64,000 nucleotides of DNA from Alicycliphilus denitrificans K601 (GCF_000204645.1 NC_015422.1:4295001-4359000), one strand, 5' to 3'; shown: positions 46,969 to 57,222, numbered from the stretch's first letter. Made by a program: numbers and translations. The notes: generated by a model not told the origin, from the sequence alone.

Positions 46969-46976
46969 ACTGTACC
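46969..46976. promoter_or_regulatory. ACTGTACC half-site in the mocR-mvaA gap
   Basis: The 8 bases also occur at 37191-37198, before the livK-like gene, as half of an inverted pair. It lies 9 bases before the mocR start, where a bound regulator would block its own gene. Confidence 0.4.
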
Positions 46977-47024
46977 CGCGCAGGCCCCCGCTCTTTCCCA
47001 TTCCCTCACCCAGCCCCATCCATC

Positions 47025-48317
<1,293 letters not shown>

Positions 48318-48319
48318 GC

Positions 48320-48375
48320 AAAATCGGCCTCCAGCGCCCGTCCATCAAGCGCTGGCAGCCATCAAAAATATAGCA
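48320..48375 (+). repeat. Palindromic interspersed repeat filling the mvaA-HAD gap
   Basis: AAATCGGCCTCCAGCGC, TCCATCAAGCGCTGGCAGCC and ATCAAAAATATAGCA are the best-preserved blocks of this family in the window. AGCGC and GCGCT arms allow a hairpin, so it may end transcription of both convergent genes. Confidence 0.75.
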
Positions 48376-48376
48376 A

Positions 48377-49039
48377 TCAGCCCAGCAGCGCGGGCAGTTC
48401 CGCCATGTCCGCGATGATCCGCGCGGCCCCCGCCGCGCGCAGCGCCCCGGGCGAGCCGTGGCCCGCGTCGCCGGTGCTGTAGCCCACCACGGTGGCGCCG
48501 GCGGCCACGCCGGCCATGACGCCGGTGACCGTGTCCTCCACCACCAGGCAGCGCGCGGGCGGCACGCCCACGGCGGCCGCGGCGGCCAGGTACACGTCGG
48601 GCGCGGGCTTGGTCGCCGGCATCTCGTGGCCGCTGAAGACGCGGCCCGCGAACAGCGGAGCCAGCCCCACCTGTGCGAGCTGCATCTCCACCTTCTGCCG
48701 GTCTGCCCCGGAAGCGCAGGCGATGCGCCCGCCAAGCCGCGCATGCACGGCGCGCACGGCCTCGGGCGCGTTCGCGATCGCCACCAGCTCGGCCTGCAGG
48801 CGCGCGTTGCGGCGCGCGTAGAACTCGGCCATCCAGGCATCGGTGAGCGGGCGGCCGGTCCGGGCCTCGATGCGCGCGGTTTCGCTGCGCACGGTCTTGC
48901 CGATGAACAGGCGCATGCATTCCTCGGGGGCCAGCAGCCAGCCGGCCTCGTTGAGCATCTCGCAGAGCACGCCGTTGGTGATGGGCTCGCTGTCCACCAG
49001 CACGCCGTCGCAGTCGAACAGAATGGCTTCGTATGTCAT
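48377..49039 (-). CDS. HAD-superfamily phosphatase, beta-phosphoglucomutase/GPH-like (220 aa)
   Basis: A cytoplasmic hydrolase of small phosphate esters. Motif I LFDCDGVLVDSEP (about residues 7-19) has the nucleophile and acid aspartates, the cap domain follows (helices around ECMRLFIGKTVRSE), motif II is CASGADRQKV, motif III the lysine in MPATKPAPDVYL, and motif IV LVVEDTVTGVMAGVAAGA. The substrate is not predictable. The ATG overlaps the stop of the diguanylate cyclase gene (ATGA). Full length. Confidence 0.92.
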   Translation of the reverse strand: MTYEAILFDCDGVLVDSEPITNGVLCEMLNEAGWLLAPEECMRLFIGKTVRSETARIEARTGRPLTDAWMAEFYARRNARLQAELVAIANAPEAVRAVHARLGGRIACASGADRQKVEMQLAQVGLAPLFAGRVFSGHEMPATKPAPDVYLAAAAAVGVPPARCLVVEDTVTGVMAGVAAGATVVGYSTGDAGHGSPGALRAAGAARIIADMAELPALLG

Positions 49040-51075
49040 TGGAATCGGGCAGGAGTGAGCGGCGCCCACTCCGATGGGTGCAGCGCCGCCATGCAGTCCG
49101 CACCATACAGCACCACGCGGTTGCGCCCCGTCTGCTTGGCCGTGTAGAGGGCGGCGTCCGCCTGCTGGAACAAGGCCTGGGCGGCATCCACGCCCGCGCG
49201 CGCCTGCCCGTCGCCGCCGGCGTACTGCGCGGGCTGCAGGCTGGCCACGCCCATGCTGACGGTGACGTTGCCGCAGCACTCGCTGCCCCGGTGCTCCAGG
49301 GCCAGCGCGCGCACCGCCTCTTCGAGCCGCAGGGCCACCGACAGGGCCGAGGGTGCATCGGCGCCCGGCAGCAGCACGGCGAATTCCTCGCCCCCGTAGC
49401 GCGCCAGCAGGTCGCCCGCGCGCCCCAGCACGGACGACAGCGCCACCGTCACGCGCTGCAGGCACTGGTCGCCGGCCACGTGGCCATAGTAGTCGTTGTA
49501 GGCCTTGAAGTGGTCCACGTCGATCATCAGCAGCGCCAGCGCCGCGCCCTCGCGCAGCGCGCGGCTCCATTCGTGCGTCACGGCCTCGTCCAGGGCCAGG
49601 CGGTTGGCCACCTGGGTCAGCGGGTCCAGCCGCACCTGGGCTTCGAGCGCCGTGCGGTAGCGCGTGAGCTGCTCCTCGGTCTGCTTGCGCTCGGTGATGT
49701 CCTGCACCGTGCCCGTCATGAGCAGCGGCTCGGCATCCGATGCCTGGCTGTACTCCCCCCACACCTCGATCCAGCGCTCCTGCGCGTCGCCTGCGCGGCG
49801 GATGCGGTACTGGGTGCGCAGCAGCGTGCGCTGGGCCATCGCCCGGCCATGGATCTGCAGGGTCTGGGCGCGCTCATCGGGGTGCAGCATGGAGACCCAC
49901 TGGCGCAGCGTCATGCGCCCATCGGCCGGCAGGCCGAAGATGGTGCTGGCCATGCGCGACATGATGAAGGCCTCGTCCCCCGCGTCGTAGAGGAAGTAGC
50001 CCACCGAGGCCGCCTTCTGGGCGTTCTCCAGCCAGCGCAGGTTGCGCTCCAGTTCCCCCTTGAGCGCGCGCTCGCGCCGCCAGGCGCGCCATTGCCAGAA
50101 CACGACGGCGCTGCCCAGAGACAGCAGCCCCAGGCTGACGAACAGGCTGAGCATCAACCATTCGCGGCGCTGGGCATCGGTGAAGGCCTCGGCCACATCG
50201 ATCTTGGAGACCAGCAGCCACGGCGCGTCGGGCGCGGCGCTGGCCACGGCCAGGACGTCCTGCCCCCGGTAGTCGCTGGCGTAGAAGGCGCCGCGCACGC
50301 CCTCGGCGGCCAGCGCCATGGGGTCGCGGCCGCCCTCGGCCAGCGGCAGGCGCAGCGGCTCCCGCTCCTCGCTGCGCAGGCGCAGCGGGCTCAGGGTTAC
50401 GACGGCATCGCCCTCGCGCTGCACCAGCACCGACTCGGTCGTGCTGCTGTGGTCCGGCCAGGTCTCCAGCAGCGGGAACAGGGCGGTGCGTGCATCGATC
50501 ACCAGCCACACGGCACCCAGCGGCGTGCTGCCGTCGAACAGCGGCGCCAGCAGCCCCAGCACGGGAAAGGCGAAGGACGGGTCGCGGTGCAGCTCCACGA
50601 TTTCCGGCTGCGCCTGCGCCAGCGCGCGCTGCAGCGCCTCCTGCTCGGGCCCCGGCAGCCCCCCCGTGGCCACGCCCTCGGAATCGAGCAGCAGCCGCCC
50701 TTGCGCGTCCACCAGGTATGCGGCCGTGTAGCGCTGCTGCTCGACGAGGATGCGCAGGCGCTCGCGCAGCAAAACCTCGCCGTCGGGCGAGCCCGCGGCG
50801 CGCCAGCGCGCCACGGCCTGCGCGAAAAGGCTGTCCTGCGACAGTGCGACCGCCTCGGACTGGCGCCGCGCGCGCCAGTCCGAGGCGGCGCGCAACTGCA
50901 GCTGGTTGACGGCCTGCAGGCTGCTCTCGATCTGGTGGCGGTAGCGCTGCTCGCGCTTCTGGTAGATGGCGTACACGCCCCAGCCGATGCCGCCCAGCAG
51001 CAGGGCCACTGCCGGCAGCAGCCACCATGCGCGCGGGCGCATGCGCTGGTGGAGCACGGCGGAAAGCATCTTCAT
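49036..51075 (-). CDS. Membrane-bound diguanylate cyclase with sensor, PAS and GGDEF domains (679 aa)
   Basis: Makes the second messenger c-di-GMP. N-terminal helix at about 17-38, periplasmic Cache-like sensor of about 260 residues (YTAAYLVDAQGRLLLDSEGV, PLGAVWLVIDARTALFPLLE), second helix at about 310-330, PAS domain at about 345-475 (SVGYFLYDAGDEAFIMSRMA, PLLMTGTVQDITERK) and GGDEF domain (LDPLTQVANRLALDEAV) with active-site RYGGEEF. The inhibitory I-site RAGD stands five residues before it, so feedback control is expected. It may sense a small organic molecule outside the cell. Divergent from the solute receptor gene at 51181, with a palindrome between them. Confidence 0.94.
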   Translation of the reverse strand: MKMLSAVLHQRMRPRAWWLLPAVALLLGGIGWGVYAIYQKREQRYRHQIESSLQAVNQLQLRAASDWRARRQSEAVALSQDSLFAQAVARWRAAGSPDGEVLLRERLRILVEQQRYTAAYLVDAQGRLLLDSEGVATGGLPGPEQEALQRALAQAQPEIVELHRDPSFAFPVLGLLAPLFDGSTPLGAVWLVIDARTALFPLLETWPDHSSTTESVLVQREGDAVVTLSPLRLRSEEREPLRLPLAEGGRDPMALAAEGVRGAFYASDYRGQDVLAVASAAPDAPWLLVSKIDVAEAFTDAQRREWLMLSLFVSLGLLSLGSAVVFWQWRAWRRERALKGELERNLRWLENAQKAASVGYFLYDAGDEAFIMSRMASTIFGLPADGRMTLRQWVSMLHPDERAQTLQIHGRAMAQRTLLRTQYRIRRAGDAQERWIEVWGEYSQASDAEPLLMTGTVQDITERKQTEEQLTRYRTALEAQVRLDPLTQVANRLALDEAVTHEWSRALREGAALALLMIDVDHFKAYNDYYGHVAGDQCLQRVTVALSSVLGRAGDLLARYGGEEFAVLLPGADAPSALSVALRLEEAVRALALEHRGSECCGNVTVSMGVASLQPAQYAGGDGQARAGVDAAQALFQQADAALYTAKQTGRNRVVLYGADCMAALHPSEWAPLTPARFQ

Positions 51076-51147
51076 GGCAGGCAGAGGGGCAAACAGGCCG
51101 ATACTGATGGCAATAGATAGCCATTTCCCGCAGACTATGTCACAGTT

Positions 51148-51159
51148 TGTATCGATACA
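51148..51159. promoter_or_regulatory. TGTATCGATACA palindrome in a divergent promoter gap
   Basis: A perfect 12-bp palindrome midway between the cyclase gene (73 bases away) and the receptor gene (22 bases before its ATG). Its place suits an operator acting on both. The binding protein is unknown. Confidence 0.45.
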
Positions 51160-51180
51160 GGACTTCAGATAATTTCATCC

Positions 51181-52692
51181 ATGTTCCCCCTCGTCCTGAC
51201 CCGCCGCGCCTGCCTGGCCCGCTCGCTCGCGTTGTGCGCCGCACCCGCCATCGCCGGGGCGGCGCGGGCGCAGGAAAGGGCGGCCCGGCGCACCGTGGTG
51301 ATCAACCTGTCGCTGGAGCCCGACAGCCTGGACCCCACGATGGCGCCCTCCGCCGCCGTGGGCGAGGTGGTGCACTACAACGTGCTGGAGGGCCTGACCC
51401 GCATCGAGGAAGACGGCACGGTAGCGCCGATGCTGGCCAAGTCCTGGAGCGTGGACGCGACGGCGCTGCACTACACCTTCCGGCTTCACCAGGGCGTGCG
51501 CTTTCACGACGGCAGGCCCCTGGACTCGGCGGCGGTGCGCTTCAGCTTCGAGCGCGCCGTGGCGCCCGGCTCGACCAACAAGGCGCGCAAGGCGCTGTTC
51601 GACAACATCGCCGCCGTCACCACGCCGGACGCGCACACCGTGGCGCTCACGCTGCGCCACCCCGACCCGCATCTGCTGTTCCGCCTGGGCGAGGGCACGG
51701 CCGTGATCCTGCACCCGGCCACGGCGGCCCAGGCCGTCGACCGGCCCGTGGGCACGGGCCCGTACCGCGTGACGCACTGGGAACGCGGCCACAGCCTCAC
51801 CCTGGCCAAGACCGACAGCTACCGCCATGCCTCGCGGGTGCGCATCGAGCAGGCCACCTACCGCTTCGTCCACGACCCTCTGGAGCAGGACGCCGCCATG
51901 CACGCGGACGAAATCGACCTGCTGTTCAACTTTGCCACGCAGACCGTGCGGCGCTTTCAGGCCCACAACCGCTACCAGGTGTTGACAGGCGCATCCACGG
52001 GCAAGGGCATGCTGGCGCTGAACCAGCGCCGCGCCCCCCTGAACGACGTGCGCGTGCGCCGCGCCATCACGCATGCCATCAACCGTGAGGCCTTCATCCG
52101 CACCGTGCTCGGCGGCCGCGGCGTAGTCATAGGCAGCCACTTCAGCCCGGCGGACGCAGGCTACCTGCACCTGGCCAGCCTCTACCCCTACGACCCCGAG
52201 CGCGCCCGCGCCCTTCTCGAATCCGCCGGCGTGCGCACGCCGCTGCGGCTGGCCCTGGCATTGCCACCTGCCCCCTATGCCCACGAAGGCGGCCCCGTGA
52301 TCGCCCAGGACCTGGCCCGGGTCGGCATCGTGGCCGACATACAGCGCCTGAGCTGGCAGCAATGGCTGAACGGCCCCTTCAAGGGGCGGTTCGACATGAC
52401 CCTGATCAACCACGTCGAGCCGCTGGACTACCAGATCTACACCGACCCCGACTACTACTTCGGCTACGACAGCCCCGCCTTCCGCGCGCTGGTGCAGCGC
52501 CATGCCAACGCCAGCCATCCGCGCGAACGCCAGCAGCTGTTCGCGCAGCTGCAGCGCCATCTGGCGCAGGACGCCGTCAACGCCTGGATCTTCGCGCCCC
52601 AGATCGGCAACGTGGTGCGCAAGGGCCTGCGCGGCGTGTGGATGAACTACCCCATCTTCGCGCACGACATCGCCGCACTGTCGTGGGAATGA
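51181..52692 (+). CDS. Peptide/opine-type ABC substrate-binding protein, SBP_bac_5, Tat-exported (503 aa)
   Basis: A periplasmic receptor of the dipeptide/nickel family. The N-terminus has a twin-arginine pair (LTRRACLARSLALCA) and cleavage after ARA, so export of the folded protein by Tat is likely. The receptor domain includes LSLEPDSLDPTMAPSAAVGE, YNVLEGLTRIEEDGTVAPML, YTFRLHQGVRFHDGRPLDSA and RRAITHAINREAFI. FDMTLINHVEPLDYQIYTDP lies near the ligand site. No permease or ATPase is adjacent. The neighbour on the other side of the gap is a diguanylate cyclase, which raises the possibility of a receptor tied to signalling. Confidence 0.92.
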   Translation: MFPLVLTRRACLARSLALCAAPAIAGAARAQERAARRTVVINLSLEPDSLDPTMAPSAAVGEVVHYNVLEGLTRIEEDGTVAPMLAKSWSVDATALHYTFRLHQGVRFHDGRPLDSAAVRFSFERAVAPGSTNKARKALFDNIAAVTTPDAHTVALTLRHPDPHLLFRLGEGTAVILHPATAAQAVDRPVGTGPYRVTHWERGHSLTLAKTDSYRHASRVRIEQATYRFVHDPLEQDAAMHADEIDLLFNFATQTVRRFQAHNRYQVLTGASTGKGMLALNQRRAPLNDVRVRRAITHAINREAFIRTVLGGRGVVIGSHFSPADAGYLHLASLYPYDPERARALLESAGVRTPLRLALALPPAPYAHEGGPVIAQDLARVGIVADIQRLSWQQWLNGPFKGRFDMTLINHVEPLDYQIYTDPDYYFGYDSPAFRALVQRHANASHPRERQQLFAQLQRHLAQDAVNAWIFAPQIGNVVRKGLRGVWMNYPIFAHDIAALSWE

Positions 52693-52705
52693 TGCGCTTA
52701 CTCCA

Positions 52706-52757
52706 CATTTGATAGCGCATGGCGCGCTCTGGAAAAGCGCCAGCATCACTTTTCACA
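52706..52757 (-). repeat. Degenerate palindromic repeat copy
   Basis: On the minus strand GGCGCTTTTCCA, AGCGC and TATCAAA follow the block order of the copy at 48320-48375. It lies 14 bases after the receptor gene stop, inside the 247-bp gap before the FeeM-like gene. The rest of the gap is G+C-rich and shows no clear gene. Confidence 0.5.
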
Positions 52758-52939
52758 TGAAAGAGATGCGCGGCGCGGGGCGCGGGACATGACCCGATCT
52801 GGCCCGTGGGGCGGCCCCCGGCATGGGCCACTCGGCAGAAATAGCGGCAATTTCCCATGTTTTTTGGACGATAGCGCCGCGCGGCCATCCCCATAGTGGC
52901 GTCATGGGCCCGCATATCCGCCGGGCCGGAGATCCGCTC

Positions 52940-53731
52940 ATGAATCCACATGCCCTGACACCCTCCTCCCTGTCCAGCATGCCCCTGTCGCCCATCGTGG
53001 CACGCGAGGCTGCCCACGCGCCCGCGACCGGGGAACTGATCGAGGAGCGGCTGCCGTTTTCGGTGCGGGTGGTGAGCGACGCCGAGGCACTCGACAAGGC
53101 CGTGCACATCCGCCACGCCGCCTACGCGCGCCACGTACCGGGCCTGGCCCACACCCTGCAGCAGCCCGAACAGGCCGACTTCGCGGACGGCTCCCTCGTC
53201 CTGCTGGCCGAATCCCACCTCGACGGCTCGCCCCTGGGCACCATGCGCATCCAGACCAACCGTTACGCCCCACTGGCGCTGGAGCAGTCGCTGGCGTTGC
53301 CGCCATCGCTGCGCAACAGCCTGCTGGCCGAGGCCACAAGGCTCGGCGTGGCCGATGGCCGGGTGGGAACGCTGGTCAAGACCGTGCTGTTCAAGGCCTT
53401 CTACCTGTACTGCCTGCACAGCGGGGTGGACTGGATGGTGGTGACGGGACGCGCGCCCGTCGACCGCCAGTACCTGCGCCTTTTATTCGAGGATGTCTAC
53501 CCCGACATGGGTTACATCCCGATGCGCCACGTCGGCGGCCTGCCGCACCGCGTGATGAAGTTCGAGGTGGGCACGGCCGAGCGGCGCTGGGCAGAAGCGC
53601 GCCACCCGCTGTTCAACTTCATGGTTCTCACCTACCACCCCGACATCCGGCTGGATGCGCCCGGGGCCTCTGGCGCGCCAGCATGGCCCGAGGCACCGCT
53701 CCACGCGCCCACCCCCACGCTGGCCATGTAA
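52940..53731 (+). CDS. FeeM-like N-acyl amino acid synthase domain protein (263 aa)
   Basis: Belongs to the FeeM branch of the acetyltransferase/autoinducer-synthase fold, whose founders join long-chain acyl groups from acyl carrier protein to amino acids such as tyrosine. Recognisable parts are VRVVSDAEALDKAVHIRHAA (about 41-60), SLVLLAESHLDGSPLGTMRI, LLAEATRLGVADG, LVKTVLFKAFYLYCLHSGVD and MGYIPMRHVGGLPHRVMKFE. The role of this widespread environmental branch is unproved; signalling or membrane lipids are both possible. The ATG at MNPHALTP is the first after the gap. It converges on a c-di-GMP enzyme gene with only 2 bases between the stops. Confidence 0.88.
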   Translation: MNPHALTPSSLSSMPLSPIVAREAAHAPATGELIEERLPFSVRVVSDAEALDKAVHIRHAAYARHVPGLAHTLQQPEQADFADGSLVLLAESHLDGSPLGTMRIQTNRYAPLALEQSLALPPSLRNSLLAEATRLGVADGRVGTLVKTVLFKAFYLYCLHSGVDWMVVTGRAPVDRQYLRLLFEDVYPDMGYIPMRHVGGLPHRVMKFEVGTAERRWAEARHPLFNFMVLTYHPDIRLDAPGASGAPAWPEAPLHAPTPTLAM

Positions 53732-53733
53732 CC

Positions 53734-56718
53734 TCAATGGGTAGACTGGCCCGGCTTCGGGTCGCTGAACAGCGACGGCGCAGGCCACGCCTGCAGCAAC
53801 AGGTAGTGCAGAAGGTCGGCGTCTGCCACAAAGTCAGCCGATGAGCGCATGCGCAGCAGGCGCTCCGGCGGCTGCGAACGGGCGATCGCGAAGCCCTGCA
53901 CATAGTCCACCCCGATCTCGGCCAGCGTTTGCACCGTGGCGCTGTCCTCGGCCCATTCGGCAATGGTCTTCATGCCCAGGTTGCGCGCCAGGCCCACGAT
54001 GGCCTCCACGATGGCCACGTTGGCGGGGTGTTCGTTCATGTTCACGATGAAGCCGCCATCGATCTTGAGCAGGTCGCCCCTGAGCTCCTTCAGGTAGGAG
54101 AACGAGGTATAGCCGGCGCCGAAGTCGTCGAGCGCCACCTTGGCACCGAAGCCGTGCACCTGGGCGATGAAGCGCCGGGTGTTCTCCAGGTCGTGCAGGG
54201 CCACGCTCTCGGTGATTTCCAGGCACAGGCGGGGCGCCACGTCGGCGTACTGCTCCAGCATCCGCACCACGTCCTGCACGAAGCGCTCGTCGTTGAGCGA
54301 GGCCCCGCTCAGGTTCATGCAGATGAAGCGGGTGTGCTTGAGCTTGCCATGCTGCTCGCGCATCCAGGCCAGTGTCTGGCGCAGCACCCAGCGGTCGATC
54401 ACACCCATGCGGCCGCTGTTCTCGGCCGCGGTGATCAGGCGCGTCGTGGGCACCTCCTGTCCATCGGGGTCGCGCATGCGCAGCAGCACCTCGAAGTTGA
54501 GCGAATGGTGCGGCTCCTTGAGCGACATGATGGGCTGCATCTCCAGATACAGGCCCTCGATCTCGTCCGAGCCCGAGAGCAGGCCCGCGAGGCGGATCTC
54601 GGCCTCGTGCTCCTGGAACACGCACGAGTCGCGCTCGAACACCACGAGGTGGCTGCCGCGCTTCTTCTTGGCTTCGCGGCAGGCCCGGTCGGCCGTGGAC
54701 ACGGCGTCCTTGGCCGAGCTTCCCCGCACCACCTCGATCAGGCCCACCGAGCCATGCACCTGGAAGGACAGGTCGCCCACGCGGTAGGGCCGGTTGCCCA
54801 GGCTGTTCACGATGTCCTGACAGATCAGGGTGGCGTTGGCCAGGTGGGTGTTGGGCATGAGGATGACGAACTCGTCGCCGCCCACGCGGCCCAGGTGCAT
54901 GCCGCCCTGCAGCACCTCGTCGACACGCGAACAGACCTGCCGCAGCACCTCGTCGCCGGCGCTGTGGCCGAACATGTCGTTGATCAGCTTGAAGCGGTCC
55001 AGGTCCAGGTAGGCCAGCGCCAGGGCCTGATCCTGGCCCGGGCCCGCAGGCTGCAGCGCCCGTTCCAGCTCGGCCTGGACACCGTTGCGGTTGAGCACCT
55101 GGGTCAGCGGGTCGTGGTTCGCCAGGAACTGCAGGCGCTCGGTGGCCAACGCGCGCTCGGTCACGTCCTGCAGCGAGCCCTCGATGCGTCCGCCCGCCCG
55201 CGAGGCCTTCACCAGGAAGCGGCGGCCTTGCGACAGCTGCGGGTCGTCCGTGCGGCCCCTGACCTCGAACTCGGCCACCGGCTGGGCGTTGAGGCTGTGC
55301 AGCAGGCGCTGCCAGGGGGTGTCGTCGAAGTAATGGTCCCAATGGTCGCGGCCCGGCACCAGCACGGCCGGGCCCAGCGCGGCCTGCAGCGCCGGGTTGG
55401 CGGCGATGAAGTGGCCCTGCGGGTCCAGCGTGAACAGGCCCAGCGGAATCACGTTGTAGGTGTGTTCCAGCTCGGTCTGGGCCTGCACGCGCTGGCGGTG
55501 TTCCTGGCGCATCTGGGCCGCGATGGCCATGGTGGCCAGCAGGCTCGACGAGAGCGCGGCCGTCACGCTGTTGACCGAGCCGATCCAGGTCTGCAGGCCG
55601 AAGGCCGCCGCCACGACCTCATAGCCGCTGGCCAGCAGGGTCACGCCGATCGACGCGCCGTACCAGGCCGCCACCGTCGAGTGCGTGATGACGACGATGC
55701 GCACGAGGAAGAACACCAGCACCAGGCTGCCGACCGCAGTGAACAGCCAGATCAGGGGCAGGAACTGGGCGTAGGGCAGCGCGACGGAAAGGACCAGCAT
55801 CAGCGCGCAGGACCATTGCGTCAGGTTCAGCAGCGGCTGGAAGCCCACCTTGGGCAGTTCCTCCCGGAACAGGGAGCGAAACAGCACGAAGGTCACGACA
55901 TAGAGCAGCGCCAGCGTGATCGGGCGCCCCTGGATGAGCCAGTCGACGGGCACGTTGTGCCCCAGCCACTGCACGTCCCAGCCGGCCGACAGCGCGCCCA
56001 TGCGCAGGTTGATCAGCAGCCATACCGCGAACAGCACGTAGGTGGAGTTGCGGTTGATCAGGGCGGTGATGAAGACGAACAGCGCCAGCAGCACGATGCC
56101 GCCTTCGAGCAGACCCGCATTGCGCTCGAACGCGCGGGTGGCGGTCCGCAGCGCGCGCTCGTCCCACTGCTGCACCGTGAGGCGGCCCGGACCGATGAGC
56201 TGCGCTTGGCACAGCACCTGCATGCCGGGCGCCAGGTCCTGCAGGCGCAGGCCGAAGCCGGCTTGCGAGTCGAACAGGCGTCCCTGCTGGTGGACGCGAT
56301 CCGCTTCACCGAGCGAATCGAGCTGGCGGCCACCCCAGCAGGCGAGCCGCACCAGATGGCGCGAAGGGAATTCGACCACGGAGGGGCTGTCGAGCCCTGG
56401 CGGCGGCACGGAGAAGCTGAACCAGAACGGCGCCTCTGCCAGATGGGTGTCGCGCAGCAGCACCTGCGGCTGATGCTCCAGCGCCGTCCGCGCGGTTTCC
56501 GCGGTCAGCTGCGCGTCGGAGTCCTCGAGCACATGCATCGGCAGGCGCAGCGGGGCATCGTGGGCGTACCGAGGTGCCCAGGTCTGCAGAGCCAGCACCG
56601 ACAGCACCAGCATGGCACAGGGCAGCGCGAAGATCAGCAGACCCGACAGGGCGTGCTCCAGCGCGCCATGCCAACGGCGCCAGTGGGGCTGCACGGCAGA
56701 GGTTGCGGAAGGCTTCAC
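53734..56718 (-). CDS. 7TM-DISM sensor with PAS, GGDEF and EAL domains (994 aa)
   Basis: A membrane c-di-GMP enzyme. A first helix (about 28-48), an extracellular domain of about 150 residues (DISM type), seven helices at about 200-410 (GGIVLLALFVFITALI, YVLFAVWLLINLRMGALSAG), PAS at about 425-535, GGDEF at about 545-700 with active-site GRVGGDEF, and EAL at about 730-970. The EAL motif reads FEVLLR, keeping the catalytic Glu but with Val for Ala; LDDFGAGYTSFSYL, LKIDGGF and IAEWAED are preserved. The net activity (synthesis or breakdown) cannot be read from sequence. It starts with GTG; a palindrome and an AT-rich stretch lie upstream. Confidence 0.92.
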   Translation of the reverse strand: MKPSATSAVQPHWRRWHGALEHALSGLLIFALPCAMLVLSVLALQTWAPRYAHDAPLRLPMHVLEDSDAQLTAETARTALEHQPQVLLRDTHLAEAPFWFSFSVPPPGLDSPSVVEFPSRHLVRLACWGGRQLDSLGEADRVHQQGRLFDSQAGFGLRLQDLAPGMQVLCQAQLIGPGRLTVQQWDERALRTATRAFERNAGLLEGGIVLLALFVFITALINRNSTYVLFAVWLLINLRMGALSAGWDVQWLGHNVPVDWLIQGRPITLALLYVVTFVLFRSLFREELPKVGFQPLLNLTQWSCALMLVLSVALPYAQFLPLIWLFTAVGSLVLVFFLVRIVVITHSTVAAWYGASIGVTLLASGYEVVAAAFGLQTWIGSVNSVTAALSSSLLATMAIAAQMRQEHRQRVQAQTELEHTYNVIPLGLFTLDPQGHFIAANPALQAALGPAVLVPGRDHWDHYFDDTPWQRLLHSLNAQPVAEFEVRGRTDDPQLSQGRRFLVKASRAGGRIEGSLQDVTERALATERLQFLANHDPLTQVLNRNGVQAELERALQPAGPGQDQALALAYLDLDRFKLINDMFGHSAGDEVLRQVCSRVDEVLQGGMHLGRVGGDEFVILMPNTHLANATLICQDIVNSLGNRPYRVGDLSFQVHGSVGLIEVVRGSSAKDAVSTADRACREAKKKRGSHLVVFERDSCVFQEHEAEIRLAGLLSGSDEIEGLYLEMQPIMSLKEPHHSLNFEVLLRMRDPDGQEVPTTRLITAAENSGRMGVIDRWVLRQTLAWMREQHGKLKHTRFICMNLSGASLNDERFVQDVVRMLEQYADVAPRLCLEITESVALHDLENTRRFIAQVHGFGAKVALDDFGAGYTSFSYLKELRGDLLKIDGGFIVNMNEHPANVAIVEAIVGLARNLGMKTIAEWAEDSATVQTLAEIGVDYVQGFAIARSQPPERLLRMRSSADFVADADLLHYLLLQAWPAPSLFSDPKPGQSTH

Positions 56719-56731
56719 TGAGCAAGGTTCA

Positions 56732-56746
56732 ATGGCGGACCGCCAT
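56732..56746. promoter_or_regulatory. ATGGCGGACCGCCAT palindrome upstream of the GGDEF-EAL gene
   Basis: Seven-base arms around one central base, 14 bases before the GTG start. It could be an operator, or a hairpin that covers the ribosome site in the leader. Confidence 0.4.
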
Positions 56747-56803
56747 GGGACGGTCCCGTGGAAACACCAACCTGTTTTTGGTGGCGAGTACTAACTACAT
56801 TTT

Positions 56804-56820
56804 GATAATGATATGCAAGT
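56804..56820 (-). promoter_or_regulatory. Fur-like AT-rich site
   Basis: GATAATGATATGCAAGT keeps the first ten bases of the Fur consensus but departs from it in the second half. It lies about 85 bases upstream of the GGDEF-EAL gene in the only strongly AT-rich patch of that gap. Confidence 0.25.
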
Positions 56821-56826
56821 TTGGTT

Positions 56827-57222
56827 TCAAAGCAAGTCGCCATCCACGTAATACCAACGCCCCTGCTCGCGCACGAAACGGCTGCGCTCATGCAGGCGCA
56901 CGGCGCGCCCGCCCACGCGCCAGCGCGCGACGAACTCGACCTCGGCGCGGTCCTCGGCCGTGGCGCGGTGCGAGCGCACCTCCAGGCCCAGCCATTTCGC
57001 GCCCTCGTCGGGATCGAGCGATCCGGGGCGCCGGCTTGCGTGCCAGGTGGCGAGCAGGTAGCCGGCGCGGCCGAGCACGAAGGCGGTGTAGCGCGAGCGC
57101 ATGAGGCGCTCGGCGTCGGGTGCGGGTGTGGAATCGAAATGGTCGAGATAGCGGCCGCAGCACGCGGCCAGGGATGCGCCGCCGCCGCAGGGGCAGGCGG
57201 CCCCGGTGCGCGTGCGGCTCAT
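56827..57222 (-). CDS. YchJ-like UPF0225 protein with SEC-C motif (131 aa)
   Basis: N-terminal SEC-C zinc motif CPCGGGASLAACCG (residues about 10-23) followed by the YchJ domain: PDAERLMRSRYTAFVLGRAG, YLLATWHASRRPGSL, VEFVARWRVGGRAVRLHERS and RWYYVDGDLL. The NTF2-like fold suggests binding or a minor metal role, with no known reaction. The ATG overlaps the DUF4197 stop (ATGA). Length is slightly shorter than E. coli YchJ because the second SEC-C motif at the C-terminus is missing, which is common in this group. Confidence 0.9.
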   Translation of the reverse strand: MSRTRTGAACPCGGGASLAACCGRYLDHFDSTPAPDAERLMRSRYTAFVLGRAGYLLATWHASRRPGSLDPDEGAKWLGLEVRSHRATAEDRAEVEFVARWRVGGRAVRLHERSRFVREQGRWYYVDGDLL

